Source: Brevipalpus yothersi (lineage: Eukaryota > Arthropoda > Arachnida > Trombidiformes > Tenuipalpidae). From it: a stretch of DNA of 64,000 bases. How positions within the stretch are numbered: the stretch's first letter is position 1; each line of letters begins with the position of its first letter. Shown piece after piece: positions 34,207 to 46,258 of the stretch. Made by a program: the position numbers and the translations under genes. The stretch spans positions 128,533-192,532 of the forward strand of contig QZCP01000066.1 of the NCBI GenBank assembly GCA_003956705.1. The letters run 5' to 3'. The notes below the pieces were generated by a model. That model had not been told where the DNA came from. It saw only the letters and a program-made list of their open reading frames with translations, and ran no database searches.

Positions 34207-37200
34207 ATGAGTGAGACAAGCAAGACAGGAAATGGTGATTTCACATTACCTAAGCCTCCGAGTACCGCTCCAAGTAAAACAAATTCTGGTTTGCCAAAAA
34301 TTCATTCTCGAACATCCAGCATATCATCTGTCACCAGTGAGAAAGCAGTGATCAGCAAAATGAATCGGCCACCGTCTTCCACTGAAGTTTTAAATCCAAA
34401 TTCGGATACTCTTAAAGTTGGTGATAGAGTGTTTGTTAATGGCACAAAGCCTGGCCTTATAAGGTTTCAAGGTGAAACCAGCTTCGCTCCTGGACAATGG
34501 TGTGGTGTAGAGCTGGAAGATTCATCTGGAAAGAATGATGGCTCGGTTAGTGGTGTAAAATATTTTGACACCTCAAAACCCAATAGTGGTATCTTCTGTC
34601 GTCCTCATCGTCTTACTTTAGAGCCTGTGACTTCAAGTCCCAACTCAAATCATCATTCATCATCTCCCTCAATTGTTAACGGTAAATCAAACTCAGTGAC
34701 GAATGGAAGTTCAACGCCAACCATTTCGAAAACCGCATCTAGTCTGTTGAAAGTTGGTGATAAAGTGTTGGTCAACACCACAAGTGGTATGAAAAGAGGC
34801 ACTCTTAGGTATCTAGGTAGCACTGATTTTGCTGCCGGTACATGGGCTGGTATAGAGCTCTCAGAAGCAACCGGGAAAAATGATGGCTCAGTTGCTGGGA
34901 AACGATATTTCTCATGTGAGCCTAATTATGGTCTCTTTGCGCCAACCAATAAAGTTGTCAAAGATATGGTTAACGGAAGTGCCTCAAAAATTCAAAGCCA
35001 AGTTCGAAAGCCAACCAATCTTGTGACTGCTAAGAAGACTGGTACCAGTGATAGTAAAGAATCTCTGTCTTCTATAGCGAGTACAGCATCGAGATCTAAT
35101 CGAATCAGATTGGGAGTAACTTCACTTTCTGACAAGAACTCACCTTCCGTCGCCAAAAAGGACATCACACCATCCATGGCATCTGTCAATAGATCTAATG
35201 GTACACCATCAAGTGCCATCAATAAAACGTTGAAAGAGAAAGAGGATCAAATATGTCATCTTCTCAAGGAAAAAGATTTGGAGGCAACTGAATTGGCAAA
35301 AATTGCTACCCGCTTAAAGACCATGGAAGAGGAGTTGGCTCTGGTGAAGGGTGAAAAGCAGAGGATTGCTCAGGAAAAAGATGCCTTGCTTCGCGAGCTA
35401 GATGAATCGGTATCAGAATCAAAATCAATTTCCAAACAATTGATGACCAATATCGAGGAAGAACGAAAAAAGGTTGAAATGTTAGAATTTAGGCTTGAAG
35501 AGGAATTGGCCAACAAAATGGAATTGAAAGATGAAGTAGAACGACTTTTAGCCAAGCAAAGAAAGGATCATCATAGAGATGATGAGAGTGATGAACTTTT
35601 CCAGCTGCAAGAAGAGATCATCAAAAAGGATGAGAAACTTATGCAGCTCGAAACATCCCTCCAGAAAAACAAGAACGAAACTCAAAATATGCTCAAAAGG
35701 ATCAAAGAACTCGAAACGAATGCATCTATCAATGAACAGAGACAATCAAATTATCTTCAAACTATCGATGAGCTGAATTTGAATCTGAAGAAGAGTCAAA
35801 CTGAAGTCGAACGATTAGAAGAAGATATAGGCAGAACAAACGAAGAGTGTAGAAAATTGAGAGAAAATCTTGATGAAATACTCAAGCGATCCGGTGATGA
35901 TAGTGGTCAAATTCAATCTCTGATGGATAAACTAAGAAAGAGTGATGATGAACGATCCAAAATTGAAGAAGAATTGCAAGTCATAAAAGCGAAATGTGAA
36001 AAACAAGATGTCGTTAAAAAAGATCTCGAAGAAGAGATGAGTAAGATGAAAAAGCTTCTACAAGATAATGAAGCCAGAGAAGCTGAAATAGCCAACCGAG
36101 AGAAGCAATTGAACGAAGAAATTGAGCGTAAAGTTGGGAAAATCCGAGAGCTGGAGAAACATCTTGAGGATGCTCTCAAATCTAGCGGTAGTAGTGATGA
36201 GCAGTATCAGAGAATTTCTGATGAAATGAAATCAAAACAGAGCACCATCGATGAACTTCATGGTAAAATAAATGATCTAAACAATCAGCTTGAAAGATTC
36301 AAGCATGAAGCTGGAGTCGCAAAAGATGAAATGGAATCCCTCAAGAAATCTCTTGAAGATCGGGATACATCAGCCGATGAGCTCAAGAACCGAATAAAGA
36401 ATCTGGAGGCCGAGCTAAAGGATCGTCAAACTGAGAATCGCTCTCTCCAAGATCAAGTTAGTGATCTTCTGAAGAAAATTGCTGATGGAAATGCTCATCT
36501 AATTCAAATCAATGAAGATTTGAAAAAGAAGCAACAAGAAATCGATAATCTTCAAGAAACTTTGGCCACCCAGAAAAAGCAAGCTTATGATGAAGAGCTC
36601 GAACGAAAGAGGCTCCAATCCGAACTCAACGAAGTCCGTCGTAAAGAGTCGGAGAAATCTATCGAATTGAGTTCAGTTCAGAAGAAAAAATCAGAGAGTG
36701 AAGCCGAAGCAGCCCAACTCAGCAACCAAATCGAAGAACTTAATGAGAAGATTAAAGAATTTGAGCGAGAGAAGCGCAAGCTTTCCAATACAATTGAAAA
36801 CAAGCAAAAAGTTCTCAACGAAAAAGATGAAATGATCTCTCAGCTAAAAGACCAGATACAAGCGACTCGAGCAGAATTTGAAGATATCAAGAAAAACTTC
36901 GAAACAAAGTTAGACCACTCCAAGAATCAGGGTGACTCCTTGGTACAAGAATTGCGAAAACAACTCGAACTTGTTCAATCACAAAGCAAAGATTTCAAAG
37001 CTGAAAATGAAAGACTCAGTAATGATATGAAAAAACTGATGGATGATAATAAGACAGATCATAACAGACACAAGGAAGTCCTCAATGAATTTGAAGATGA
37101 ATGCAAGAGATTAGAGAAGCAATTAGTGGAAAAAGACAAGATGCTTGCTGACAGTAATGATCAAATTGTTCGAATGAAAAGTGAAAATCAGGCCTCAATT

Positions 37201-37737
37201 GATATGTGGCGCTCCAAGATGGAACAAGAGAAAGAGAATTTACTCACTAAAATAATCCAACTGGAAAGCACAATTAACAGCACTAAAAATGAATCTGTTC
37301 AACACGTCAATGGATCAAATGGTCTCACCACATCGGCTATCAGCAATGGAAATGATGTATCCGATGAAGACCGGGAATGCTTCGAGAGTCAAATTGAATT
37401 CCTCAACTCTGTGATAGTCGACATGCAGAAGAAGAATGATGATCTTAAAGCCAAAATACAGGTGTTTGAAGAAATTGGCTTATCAGAATTCGATGATTTC
37501 ACTGCATCTATCGGCAAAAATGGAACTTTACCCAAAGCACCTCGCCTTTTCTGTGACATATGTGATATGTTTGATCAACACGATACGGAGGACTGTCCGA
37601 AGCAAGGAAATGGTCATGATGATCCTTCCTCTCACTCCCATCATAATGCCCAACGAAATGAGAAACGAGCATATTGTGAGAACTGTGAAGTTTTCGGTCA
37701 TCTTGCAGCTGATTGTAATTTTAATGAATCTTTTTGA
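34207..37737 (+). CDS. CLIP1: CLIP-170/CLIP-190 microtubule plus-end tracking protein
   Basis: A single 3.5-kb exon encodes 1176 residues. CLIP proteins bind growing microtubule plus ends and link them to dynein/dynactin and membranes. Two CAP-Gly domains lie at about residues 70-138 and 181-251, each with the GKNDGSV signature that binds C-terminal EEY-type tails. Ser/Thr/Asn-rich basic linkers surround them. A long coiled coil runs from about 340 to 1075, rich in Glu, Lys and Leu heptads, for dimerisation. The C-terminus has two zinc knuckles: FCDICDMFDQHDTEDC and YCENCEVFGHLAADC. Length and domain order match animal CLIP-170. It is intronless in its coding part. The ATG at 34207 follows a probable 5-prime UTR intron. 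Confidence 0.96.
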   Translation: MSETSKTGNGDFTLPKPPSTAPSKTNSGLPKIHSRTSSISSVTSEKAVISKMNRPPSSTEVLNPNSDTLKVGDRVFVNGTKPGLIRFQGETSFAPGQWCGVELEDSSGKNDGSVSGVKYFDTSKPNSGIFCRPHRLTLEPVTSSPNSNHHSSSPSIVNGKSNSVTNGSSTPTISKTASSLLKVGDKVLVNTTSGMKRGTLRYLGSTDFAAGTWAGIELSEATGKNDGSVAGKRYFSCEPNYGLFAPTNKVVKDMVNGSASKIQSQVRKPTNLVTAKKTGTSDSKESLSSIASTASRSNRIRLGVTSLSDKNSPSVAKKDITPSMASVNRSNGTPSSAINKTLKEKEDQICHLLKEKDLEATELAKIATRLKTMEEELALVKGEKQRIAQEKDALLRELDESVSESKSISKQLMTNIEEERKKVEMLEFRLEEELANKMELKDEVERLLAKQRKDHHRDDESDELFQLQEEIIKKDEKLMQLETSLQKNKNETQNMLKRIKELETNASINEQRQSNYLQTIDELNLNLKKSQTEVERLEEDIGRTNEECRKLRENLDEILKRSGDDSGQIQSLMDKLRKSDDERSKIEEELQVIKAKCEKQDVVKKDLEEEMSKMKKLLQDNEAREAEIANREKQLNEEIERKVGKIRELEKHLEDALKSSGSSDEQYQRISDEMKSKQSTIDELHGKINDLNNQLERFKHEAGVAKDEMESLKKSLEDRDTSADELKNRIKNLEAELKDRQTENRSLQDQVSDLLKKIADGNAHLIQINEDLKKKQQEIDNLQETLATQKKQAYDEELERKRLQSELNEVRRKESEKSIELSSVQKKKSESEAEAAQLSNQIEELNEKIKEFEREKRKLSNTIENKQKVLNEKDEMISQLKDQIQATRAEFEDIKKNFETKLDHSKNQGDSLVQELRKQLELVQSQSKDFKAENERLSNDMKKLMDDNKTDHNRHKEVLNEFEDECKRLEKQLVEKDKMLADSNDQIVRMKSENQASIDMWRSKMEQEKENLLTKIIQLESTINSTKNESVQHVNGSNGLTTSAISNGNDVSDEDRECFESQIEFLNSVIVDMQKKNDDLKAKIQVFEEIGLSEFDDFTASIGKNGTLPKAPRLFCDICDMFDQHDTEDCPKQGNGHDDPSSHSHHNAQRNEKRAYCENCEVFGHLAADCNFNESF

Positions 37738-38212
37738 TCGCCTTTAAAATGATGAATATTCAATCATAATCTTATCCCCCATCATAGCTTTATGTTGAGT
37801 TTTCTTTTAAATTTGTTCCCGTTATTATATTTCATTGATAATAGTTTTTATTGTAAGAAATCAAATTCTCATTCCCATCTCATCTTGCCTCTGTGGAACG
37901 ATTTTGTCTACCTAGGCGATGCGACAGTTTTATCCCAGCATGTACGGTGCTCATGGGACTAATAAAAGATGCACTCATAATACCAATCGCTCATCAGCAT
38001 CACCTCCAAAAGTAGGTTAAGTTGATCGAACAAAAGAAGAGAGTGGAATTTTACTCACTTCCATGTGGATAAGAGTTCGGATAAGAACCCTCGGGATGAC
38101 CTATGTGATGGCAAGTAAAGATGCAAAAAGAGGGGATCACTGTTTGCCAATAAAAATTCTACTCAGGTAGGTGTGACTCGTGTATACTCAATATGTAATG
38201 TTCACAAGAATA

Positions 38213-38236
38213 TTATCTCTCTCTCTCTCTCTCTCT
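38213..38236 (+). repeat. (CT)n microsatellite
   Basis: About ten CT units. It forms an inverted pair with the (GA)n tract starting about 125 bp downstream. Confidence 0.85.
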
Positions 38237-38358
38237 TCACTCCCTTCTATACTTGTGTAATTTTTTTATACTACTTCCATGTTCTGGTCATAATCTTTCT
38301 CATTTATCGCTTGCCTGCTCATGTTATTGAATCCGTTATATTGCTTCTCATAGCATTT

Positions 38359-38405
<47 letters not shown>
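38359..38405 (+). repeat. (GA)n microsatellite
   Basis: About twenty GA units, complementary to the (CT)n tract at 38213-38236. Confidence 0.9.
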
Positions 38406-38406
<1 letters not shown>

Positions 38407-38972
38407 TCTTGTTCCATGTGATCAAGATCTGATCCAGACGAGCTTAACAAGTGGCTTGCCAAGACGTGCTGATCCATCAATGGGCTCGTGAACATACATG
38501 TTGGCCAGATCAAGCAGAGATGATGATCATGCAATGTGAGAAAAAAACCGGTGTGAATAATTTTTCAACATGAGAAAGAGTTCGAAGAACTGTAGGCATA
38601 TCAGAATTCCAATCCTGATATGCTCCCTCAATTTCATCTTGTTCACTCTTCATCTCGCCATGCGATCCCAGTATTGATAGAACACGATTATGATGATCGA
38701 AAAAGCAAAGGGTAAGGAAGAGAGAGAGAGAGAAAGAAAATTTCCTGACATAATATAAATGAAGACATGAAGACATGATGAAGACATTTCTCGTATGTTT
38801 TGGTATGGTTAGACTTCGATCAATTTGATCAACTTGTCAATCAAAAATTGTCAATCATTGAAAAAAATATTACACTTCAAGAGTGAAGAACGATGATCGG
38901 CGAATAATGATATGGTTCACTATCATTTTAAGACCAAGAAGAGAAAAATAATGAGACCAATTTATCCTCCCA

Positions 38973-38973
<1 letters not shown>

Positions 38974-39016
<43 letters not shown>
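38974..39016 (+). repeat. (TC)n microsatellite
   Basis: About twenty uninterrupted TC units in the spacer upstream of SGK. Confidence 0.9.
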
Positions 39017-39019
<3 letters not shown>

Positions 39020-39160
39020 TACATGTGTATTGTATCCAAAGAGTAGTGACAAGAGAGAGCACTTTGCGAAAAAAGCTGTCAGATTTTTTCGGTAGCTTAG
39101 TTCCTTAAGACCGGTTTTCAGAGACAGAGTTGAAAAAATTATTCTCGACAATAATTCGAA

Positions 39161-39378
39161 TGATAATTTTTGGCCACTTGATAAAGTACCAGAAATTGTG
39201 GTGATAATTTTTGGCCTCGATAACTCAGTTGAAAAACTGGTCAAAATAAACCGATAGTTTACTATCTTGCTTTTTGACCAGTTTTTCTACCTGATAGATG
39301 AAAATTTTCCTTCTATCAGGTGTGATATGGTGGCCAAAAATTATCACCTATGTTTAATCTCGTGGCCAAAAATTATCA
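39161..39378. repeat. Nested-palindrome foldback element
   Basis: Three perfect inverted pairs are nested. 39161-39177 (TGATAATTTTTGGCCAC) pairs with 39362-39378; 39200-39216 (GGTGATAATTTTTGGCC) with 39332-39348; 39231-39246 (GAAAAACTGGTCAAAA) with 39272-39287. A small palindrome, GATAGTTTACTATC, sits at the centre (39253-39266), and a side hairpin ACCTGATAG/CTATCAGGT lies at 39289-39321. Such a structure fits a foldback or MITE-like non-autonomous element or a strong hairpin. No clear target duplication was found. Confidence 0.7.
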
Positions 39379-39991
39379 ATTGAAATAAAATCAGGTCCAG
39401 AACTAGGAAATTCACTGCTTAGCGCCGCTTGTGGTTAGTGAAAGAATTGTTGGTCTTTAACATTGAGTGCTCACTCTTGTCAGTACTCTTTGATTGTATC
39501 CAATACACAGAGACACACACACACGACGATGATGATAATTTTTCTTTAGCCACAATTCTCGATTGATAAAAATCAACCATTTAGCCAATCAAATAGAGTC
39601 ATCGGAGGGAGAATGTTTCAGCGGTTGAGCAGCACGTTATCTTAGTTTTTTTCATCGTTACTTTCATATACACACTCACATCTCTCTACAGTTTGCGAGT
39701 TTCAACTCCTACCATCATCAAGTGTGTGTACTATGTGTATTATGTGCGATGGCGTAGAAAGTGGAAAAAGATGAGAGAAGAGAGAGATGCTTAACCATTT
39801 AACCACAACTTGTATCATTTATCCAGCAACATCATATACACACTTATTATTGTGACCAGGATCTAGTCTTAAGAAAGTAAAACCATTTTGTTCGAAAACA
39901 CATAGATATTTCACTCGAGTTCATACAAACCAGCCACCAAAAATCGTAACGATTGATCGTCATTAAGCCATTCGTTTAGAGAGCTACTACA

Positions 39992-42900
39992 ATGGAACTG
40001 TCACGTTGGAATCGTTGGAAGTGTAAACTAAAGTTTGCCACAAGCGGTTCAAGACGTAATAATATGCTCAAAAATTTGTCCACACATCAGTCAAGTAGTA
40101 GTAGCTCATCGGATGATATTGAACCATTGGAACACATGGATTCGTGCTGGCCATTGTATGGTCATCATGCTAACAATGGTGCGATTAGTCCATCCTCATC
40201 GACCGCATCATTCAATCCGCTGGCCACAAGTTTGAGTAACAACAACAACAATAATAACAACATAAATGGACACAAAACAGTGAAACCATCGTCGTGTGAT
40301 AAAACCGCCAAAATTGCCAAAATTGGTATCGATCTAACTGTATCGTACGGATCAAGTGGTGGTTTTAGTAGTGATAATGAATCACTGCCATCGCCCACAT
40401 CGGAATCGGTCAATTTGGGTCCTAGTGAGCAAAAGTTAGCGAAACCAAGTGATTTTGAATTTCTCAAAGTTATTGGACACGGTAATTTTGGTAAAGTGTT
40501 AATTGCTCGACACAAAAGTGAAGGCTCAATATATGCGGTCAAAGTGTTACAAAAGAAGGTTATATTGAAAAAAAATCAACGCTCAAAAGTGATGTGTGAA
40601 CGCAATGTATTGCTCAAAAATTTGGATCATCCATTTCTTGTAGGACTTCATTATTCATTTCAATCACGCGATAAACTATATTTTGTACTTGATTATGTTA
40701 ATGGTGGTGAATTGTTTTTTCATCTACAAAAAGAAAAATATTTCAGTGAACCACGAGCTCGATTTTATGCGGCCGAAATCACTTGTGCTCTTGGCTATCT
40801 ACATTCACAGGGTATCGTTTATCGTGATTTGAAACCGGAAAACATACTATTGGACAGTGATGGCCACATTGTGTTAACCGATTTTGGTCTATGTAAAGAT
40901 GGTCTACGAGATACTCGAGATACAACGGACACATTTTGTGGTACACCAGAATATTTGGCACCGGAAGTATTGCGAAAAGAAGCTTACGATCGTCGAGTTG
41001 ATTGGTGGTGTCTGGGTGTCGTATTGTACGAAATGCTCTATGGACTGGTAAGTTCAGTTGGGTTTATACCTGATAACGGATCTTTTCATACACTCAATTT
41101 TGTCAGATTACATGCATCCCATATCACATTTAGTGACAATGCTGGGAGTATTTCTTTTTTTCCAAAAGATTGTGTTCATGATCCTCTGATCAACTGTTGA
41201 TGTGTGTATATCAACAGGTGGATTCTGATTTTTTTTCTCTCCCTTGTGACTTCGAGAGATGTCTTGATTTCCAGAGAAATGATTTGCTTAAGCTTAAAGA
41301 AAAGAGAATAATCTGGCTTGTAGTGAGAAAAAAAGGAAATATTCACTAACAAGATAAGAGGATTTGTTGTGGATGAGGTAATCTAACATTCATTCATTGA
41401 TTGTTTCAGTGTACAGAGCTTGTGTGAATAGTATTAGCCTTCGAATTGCTTTCAGATTTCCGCTCTTTTTCGAGAGAGAGAGAGAGTGAGAGAGCGATAA
41501 AGTACAAGGACAAATTCTTCACCTAGCGAAATTAATTCACAATTCGACATTTTCTACACACGCAATTCTCATTAGACAATCAAGTGTGAGCATCAGCATC
41601 CTGATTGACGAAATAATCTGCTGGCATGTACAAGGACATCTTCATGAATGACGATGACAGTGTTCAGACGTATGAATGAATGAATTAATAGAAAAAGTTT
41701 TCCAATGTACATGTTCAAGTGTACTAGCCCTTATTTTTAGCTTTCCACTTTAGGTGGAAATTTTAGGAATTTTCGCGGAATCTGTTGGATCTCATTTATT
41801 TTTGTGCGAATGTGAGTAGATTTCTCTTGAGTTGATTAGTTTCAAAAATTCCACTTCAATCAGCATTTTTTTCAATTATTCTCCATGGTTTCAGAGTTCG
41901 AAAACACCTACGTTCAATCAGCTGGAGTCACTACAGAACTTCTCTCTCTCTCTGGCATTTCATTCGTGGGAAGTTGCTTTATTGTTTTTGTTTTTTTCAA
42001 ATACGTTCATTGATAAATCATGGGGCATTGATCATGAATGAATTCGATCTTCTCGTAGATCAAGTTACAAGAGAGTAAATTTGTGTCAATCCAACACAAA
42101 GTTACAATCTGACCAGCCACGACTATCCAATTTACACCTCTTTTTCCACTGATGATTGTATCATCATCATATATTCTCGTGGACATTATACCACTTGATC
42201 AATTTTGACAGATACTCGATTATGAATGATATGAATAGATAGATAGATAGATGTAAGTGGATAAAATGATCATGAGACAGAAAAAAATTCACCCTAGTAT
42301 CAAAGTATCAGCCATAATATGGAATTTTTATCATGATATGGGTATGAACCTTGATCCATAAAAATATTCGATAGATATTTCATCATTATTCAGTCTCCTC
42401 TACCATCAGTATCGACATTCTGTATTCATCGAAGATGGATGAAAAGAATTTTTTTCCTCCTCTCTCTACAAGAATGTCAATTTTGTGTGACGAAAGAAAA
42501 TACTTTATGTTCTCCTCAAGTACAATCTATTTGAGGAACTCACAATATCTTCTAGGAATACACAGATATAGACACACAATGAATGATGAATAGGAGATGA
42601 TGTAGAATAAAGTTTCACACCATCAAAATGCGTCAAGAGTTTGAAGATGATATGAGATGGATTCTTCTTATACTTCTTCCCCTCTTATGCATATTATTGG
42701 ATGCTCTGATGCATATTTCATGTATCAAGATATTGTAGTGCTTCCCATCTTATTTTATTTGTGAAAATTGAACCAAATCATCTGGCTTCCAGGAATTAAG
42801 AATAACCTCCCCTGCTTTCGATAAACTCCTCTTTTAATTCCACCTCTCTCTCTCTCTCTTCCTATTCGACTCTGTGAGGAATCCGAAAAATTGCACTCTG

Positions 42901-43682
42901 ATTAGCTGATAAATTCAATCACTTGATTTTTGATTGAATACCATTTGAACTTAACTAACTTTTATTCATCGATCATGTAATCACTTGATAACACTTTGAT
43001 TGTTTCATCTGGCAATTGGGAACGGTATTGCATGCGCTCGAAGAAATATTATCATATACGCTACATCCAGAGGAAGAAAGTATGTTCGTGAAAATTAGAA
43101 ACTTTAATTTATTTTCCCATCAATCTTGATGCTTCGTATCGTAGGTATGAATCTGCTCGGATGCTCTTATGACATCAATGATCAATACTAAGTGATAATG
43201 TTTGCTTCAAATATCCAGAAGAGAATATGAACCAGTATTGGTAATTATCTGTCACTTCAAAATCAAGATGTAATTGCACGTAGAATTTCTTATTAATTTC
43301 TCTAGGAGAGGGAATTTCCATCAGAATAATTATCTTCGATCAGAGGTTAAAGGGGATAGAGGGAAGAGGAAGTGTTTTGCAACTTTCTATTCAAAAGAAA
43401 ATACTCAGAATTACATCGAGACTTGCAATCAGTAGAATTTACTGCAATATTGACAGCCTCTAGAGGAGGGAATTTTTTGACTAACGAAAGACTCTCAAAT
43501 GATATGCATTCTGATACATTGAAAATGAACATGTGATTATTCGTAAACAATTCTCTCTCTCACTCACTCACTCATAGAGATATGACAAATCTACAAACTA
43601 GATTGTTTACAAAACAATTGTCTAGTATTCTTTACAATTAACATTTATTTGTATGCAAATCATATGATTCATCAAGCGATTG

Positions 43683-43755
<73 letters not shown>

Positions 43756-45641
43756 ATCCGATATGATCAGTCAAGTTAAGCACTGTGTGTTGAGATGCCA
43801 TTTCACATGTCAATTCTCAACTCAAATCATATTTTTCATGATATTCAGTTTTTTACACCTCTCGATAATGTTTACTAGGAACTTTTTTTCAATCAGTCAG
43901 CAATATTTAGGAATAGTTCGATGAACTCCTTGCATACTGCACAGTTCCATTACCTACTAGGAATTATACTTTTTTTTATCGTTCTCCTCTTTCTGGGGTC
44001 ATATAAAATCATGTGAGAACATTCTAGGATTCCAGGATTTAGTTGATGAAGATAGTTTCCAGATAGAAAAAAAGAGAGAAAGCGATTATCATATTACGTC
44101 CTATTTTCCTCATTCTCTTGTCAATGATGAAGCTTTCAAAGCATCTCAAGTCGTATTGGTCGTTCCGCTTGTAACGAATAAGAAGTAGTAGTTAATAGAA
44201 GTGAAATGAACCTACTGTTAAGCTAATCAACAGGTTAGAAATAACAGTGATAATGTCTTACTCACAAGAAGGTATCATAATCATTGATCAGAATTGTTTT
44301 TAATACCCACCGTTACGCATCCCCAGCTGAGATGTATTGATAGTACATTAATACCGATGCCTTAATTGCATAGGAGAAGTGAGTAAGCAAGAGAAAGAAG
44401 AAGAGATTATTTCCCAGAGAGAAAGAAAGAGAGAGACAAGGAGTTGGATGTTGATTCATCTTATTCTCAATTCTAATTAAACAAATGATGATTGACGAAT
44501 CAATACATCAATACACATAGAATAAACATGTATTTGACAATCGATCTCTTTCTATTTTTAATCTGTCGACACTCCATCTTCAATTGATGTCGGTTCATGT
44601 GCTTGCTGTGGACTTGAGGGATGTGTCTATGTGTCTATGTGTAAAATACATAGGTGATTGAATGCTGCAAGGCTAGATCAGGTCGACACTAGAGTGGATA
44701 GAGAAAGCAAATTATTAAGCACATGAGAAAAAGGATATGTACTTCTTGTATTTCTTTTCACTCATCCTTCTCTTCCTCTTATTCTGAATCGTATGATGAG
44801 ATAAAATTCTTGAAAAAATTATGGTGCTGAATGCATATGAGGATGTATGATTATCTGAAGCTTTTTGTCCCTCTCTCTCTCTCTCTAATGACGATCCAGG
44901 AATTCACCGAAAAGTCTCAAGATATCATTTCTTTTCCCTTTATTATTGAGCTGAAAGCTAATTTTTGCACAAATCTCACTTGATCTTATGATGGCAAAAA
45001 TTTTCTCATACCTATGATGATATTCTTTTTCCCCTCTCTTATAGCCTCCATTCTACAGTCAAGATACATTCGAAATGTATGATAATATTTTGAATAAGCC
45101 GGTTCGACTTCGAACAAATATATCACTTGCTGCTCGAAGTATTTTAGAAGGGGTATGTATTGCTTTATTGAGAAGATGAAAAAAAAATCAATACTTACGT
45201 CGATAAAAAATGAAAAATATCTCTTTAAAATTCATAACTATTAAATTCATTAACTATAGCTTCTGCAAAAAGACAAAAGGAAGCGAATAGGATCCAAAAA
45301 TGATGCTGAAGAGATTAAACGTCACGATTTTTTTAAGCCTATTTTATGGTCAGATCTTGAATTTAAACAAATTCCTCCACCTTTTAATCCTAATGTGGTG
45401 AGTAATCATATTGATTATTGTTGAATAAATTCAAGGATTAGAGCTTATCTTATTTATATTAATTCCATTTTTTTATGTTTATTCCCAATCAATACAGAAA
45501 GGTTATATGGACCTGAAAAACATTGATCCTGATTTCACTCGGGAACCAGTTCCACCGTCAGTTTGCAAATCAATCATGAGTCAATGCTGTAGCATTCCGG
45601 AGAATGCATTCCCAGGATTTTCTTATGCCGAAACTCACTAA
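39992..45641 (+). CDS. SGK: SGK-family AGC serine/threonine kinase
   Basis: Four exons (39992-41047, 45045-45152, 45260-45397, 45498-45641) give 481 residues. SGK kinases act below PI3K/PDK1/mTORC2 and control ion transport, growth and stress responses. The N-terminal 150 residues are low-complexity (Ser and Asn runs) and lack a PX domain. The kinase domain shows GHGNFG, the catalytic Lys184 in YAVKV, YRDLKPEN with Asp279, and DFG at 297-299. The activation-loop Thr314 lies in TTDTFCGTPEYLAPE. DYVNGGELFFHLQ and LGLHYSFQ-like text are SGK-typical. The C-terminal hydrophobic motif is FPGFSYA with Ser476, the expected mTORC2 site. Exon 1 ends at MLYGL and exon 2 starts PPFYSQDT, exactly as the family requires. 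The first intron is about 4 kb, much longer than the others in the window. Confidence 0.93.
42233..42252 (+). repeat. (ATAG)n microsatellite
   Basis: About five tetranucleotide units inside SGK intron 1. Confidence 0.8.
43683..43753 (+). repeat. Compound (GAAA)n(GA)n microsatellite
   Basis: About seven GAAA units run into about twenty GA units, forming a 70-bp pure purine tract within SGK intron 1. Confidence 0.9.
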
Positions 45642-46042
45642 AAAAACAAATTATTTTTATCTAACATACACATCTACATACATACATTCACACATTCACT
45701 TACACACAAACACACATAGTGCCATTATAAAGAAAGAGAAGAGTTTAAATAAAATTATCGTTTATAATACACTTGATGTCTGATAAACGTGCCCACTAAA
45801 CACGAGGACTTTCTTACTCCTTTATTTTCTCTCTTGTTCAAGCTCTTCATCAACATCAATTCAACCAATCTAATGATGAGCTTTTGCTGTGCGGCTTTTT
45901 GCATGCTTTGATCACGATACACACAACATAAGTCGATTCCTTAAACGTTACTCGATAATATCAACTTTACGTTTGTTCTGTTTCATCACTAGTTGAGCTT
46001 TAATTTTGATTCGATCGATTCTCCTCATTTCACATCACTTCA

Positions 46043-46045
<3 letters not shown>

Positions 46046-46085
<40 letters not shown>
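46046..46085 (+). repeat. (TC)n microsatellite
   Basis: About twenty TC units. It is complementary to the (GA)n tract at 46200-46258. Confidence 0.9.
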
Positions 46086-46086
<1 letters not shown>

Positions 46087-46170
46087 ATTTCGCTCTTCGT
46101 GATGAGTTTTTGCCTCACAATTCATATATATTGAACGAACTTCACCGTTGATTGAGAGGAAAGCATGAAC

Positions 46171-46197
46171 GAAAGAGAGAGAAAGAAAGAGAGAGAA

Positions 46198-46258
<61 letters not shown>
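46171..46258 (+). repeat. (GA)n microsatellite with imperfect start
   Basis: GAAA/GAGA mixtures lead into about 28 pure GA units, ending at 46258. Confidence 0.9.

Larger units (their letters stand above)
37738..39991. other. Spacer between CLIP and SGK genes
   Basis: Contains CLIP 3-prime sequence with AATAAAA near 37961, several dinucleotide tracts listed separately, a foldback element (39161-39378) and a (CA)n run near 39513-39523. The part from about 39650 is likely SGK promoter and leader. No coding gene is supported. Confidence 0.5.
41048..45044 (+). other. 4-kb first intron of the SGK gene
   Basis: Starts GTAAGTTCAG and ends CTCTTATAG. It holds short (GA)/(CT) runs, an (ATAG)n at 42233-42252 and a long (GAAA)n(GA)n tract at 43683-43753. 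No nested gene is supported. Its size beside otherwise short introns suggests intronic regulatory sequence. Confidence 0.8.

Noticed and set aside
35370..36179. Minus-strand frames inside the CLIP coiled coil
   Set aside because: Ser/Leu/Phe-rich shadows of the Lys/Glu-rich sense strand.
43622..43924. Frames across the (GA)n tract in SGK intron 1 as Arg/Glu-repeat or Leu/Ser-repeat proteins
   Set aside because: They are translations of microsatellites; the same occurs at 38173-38421, 46030-46364 and 53697-53903.
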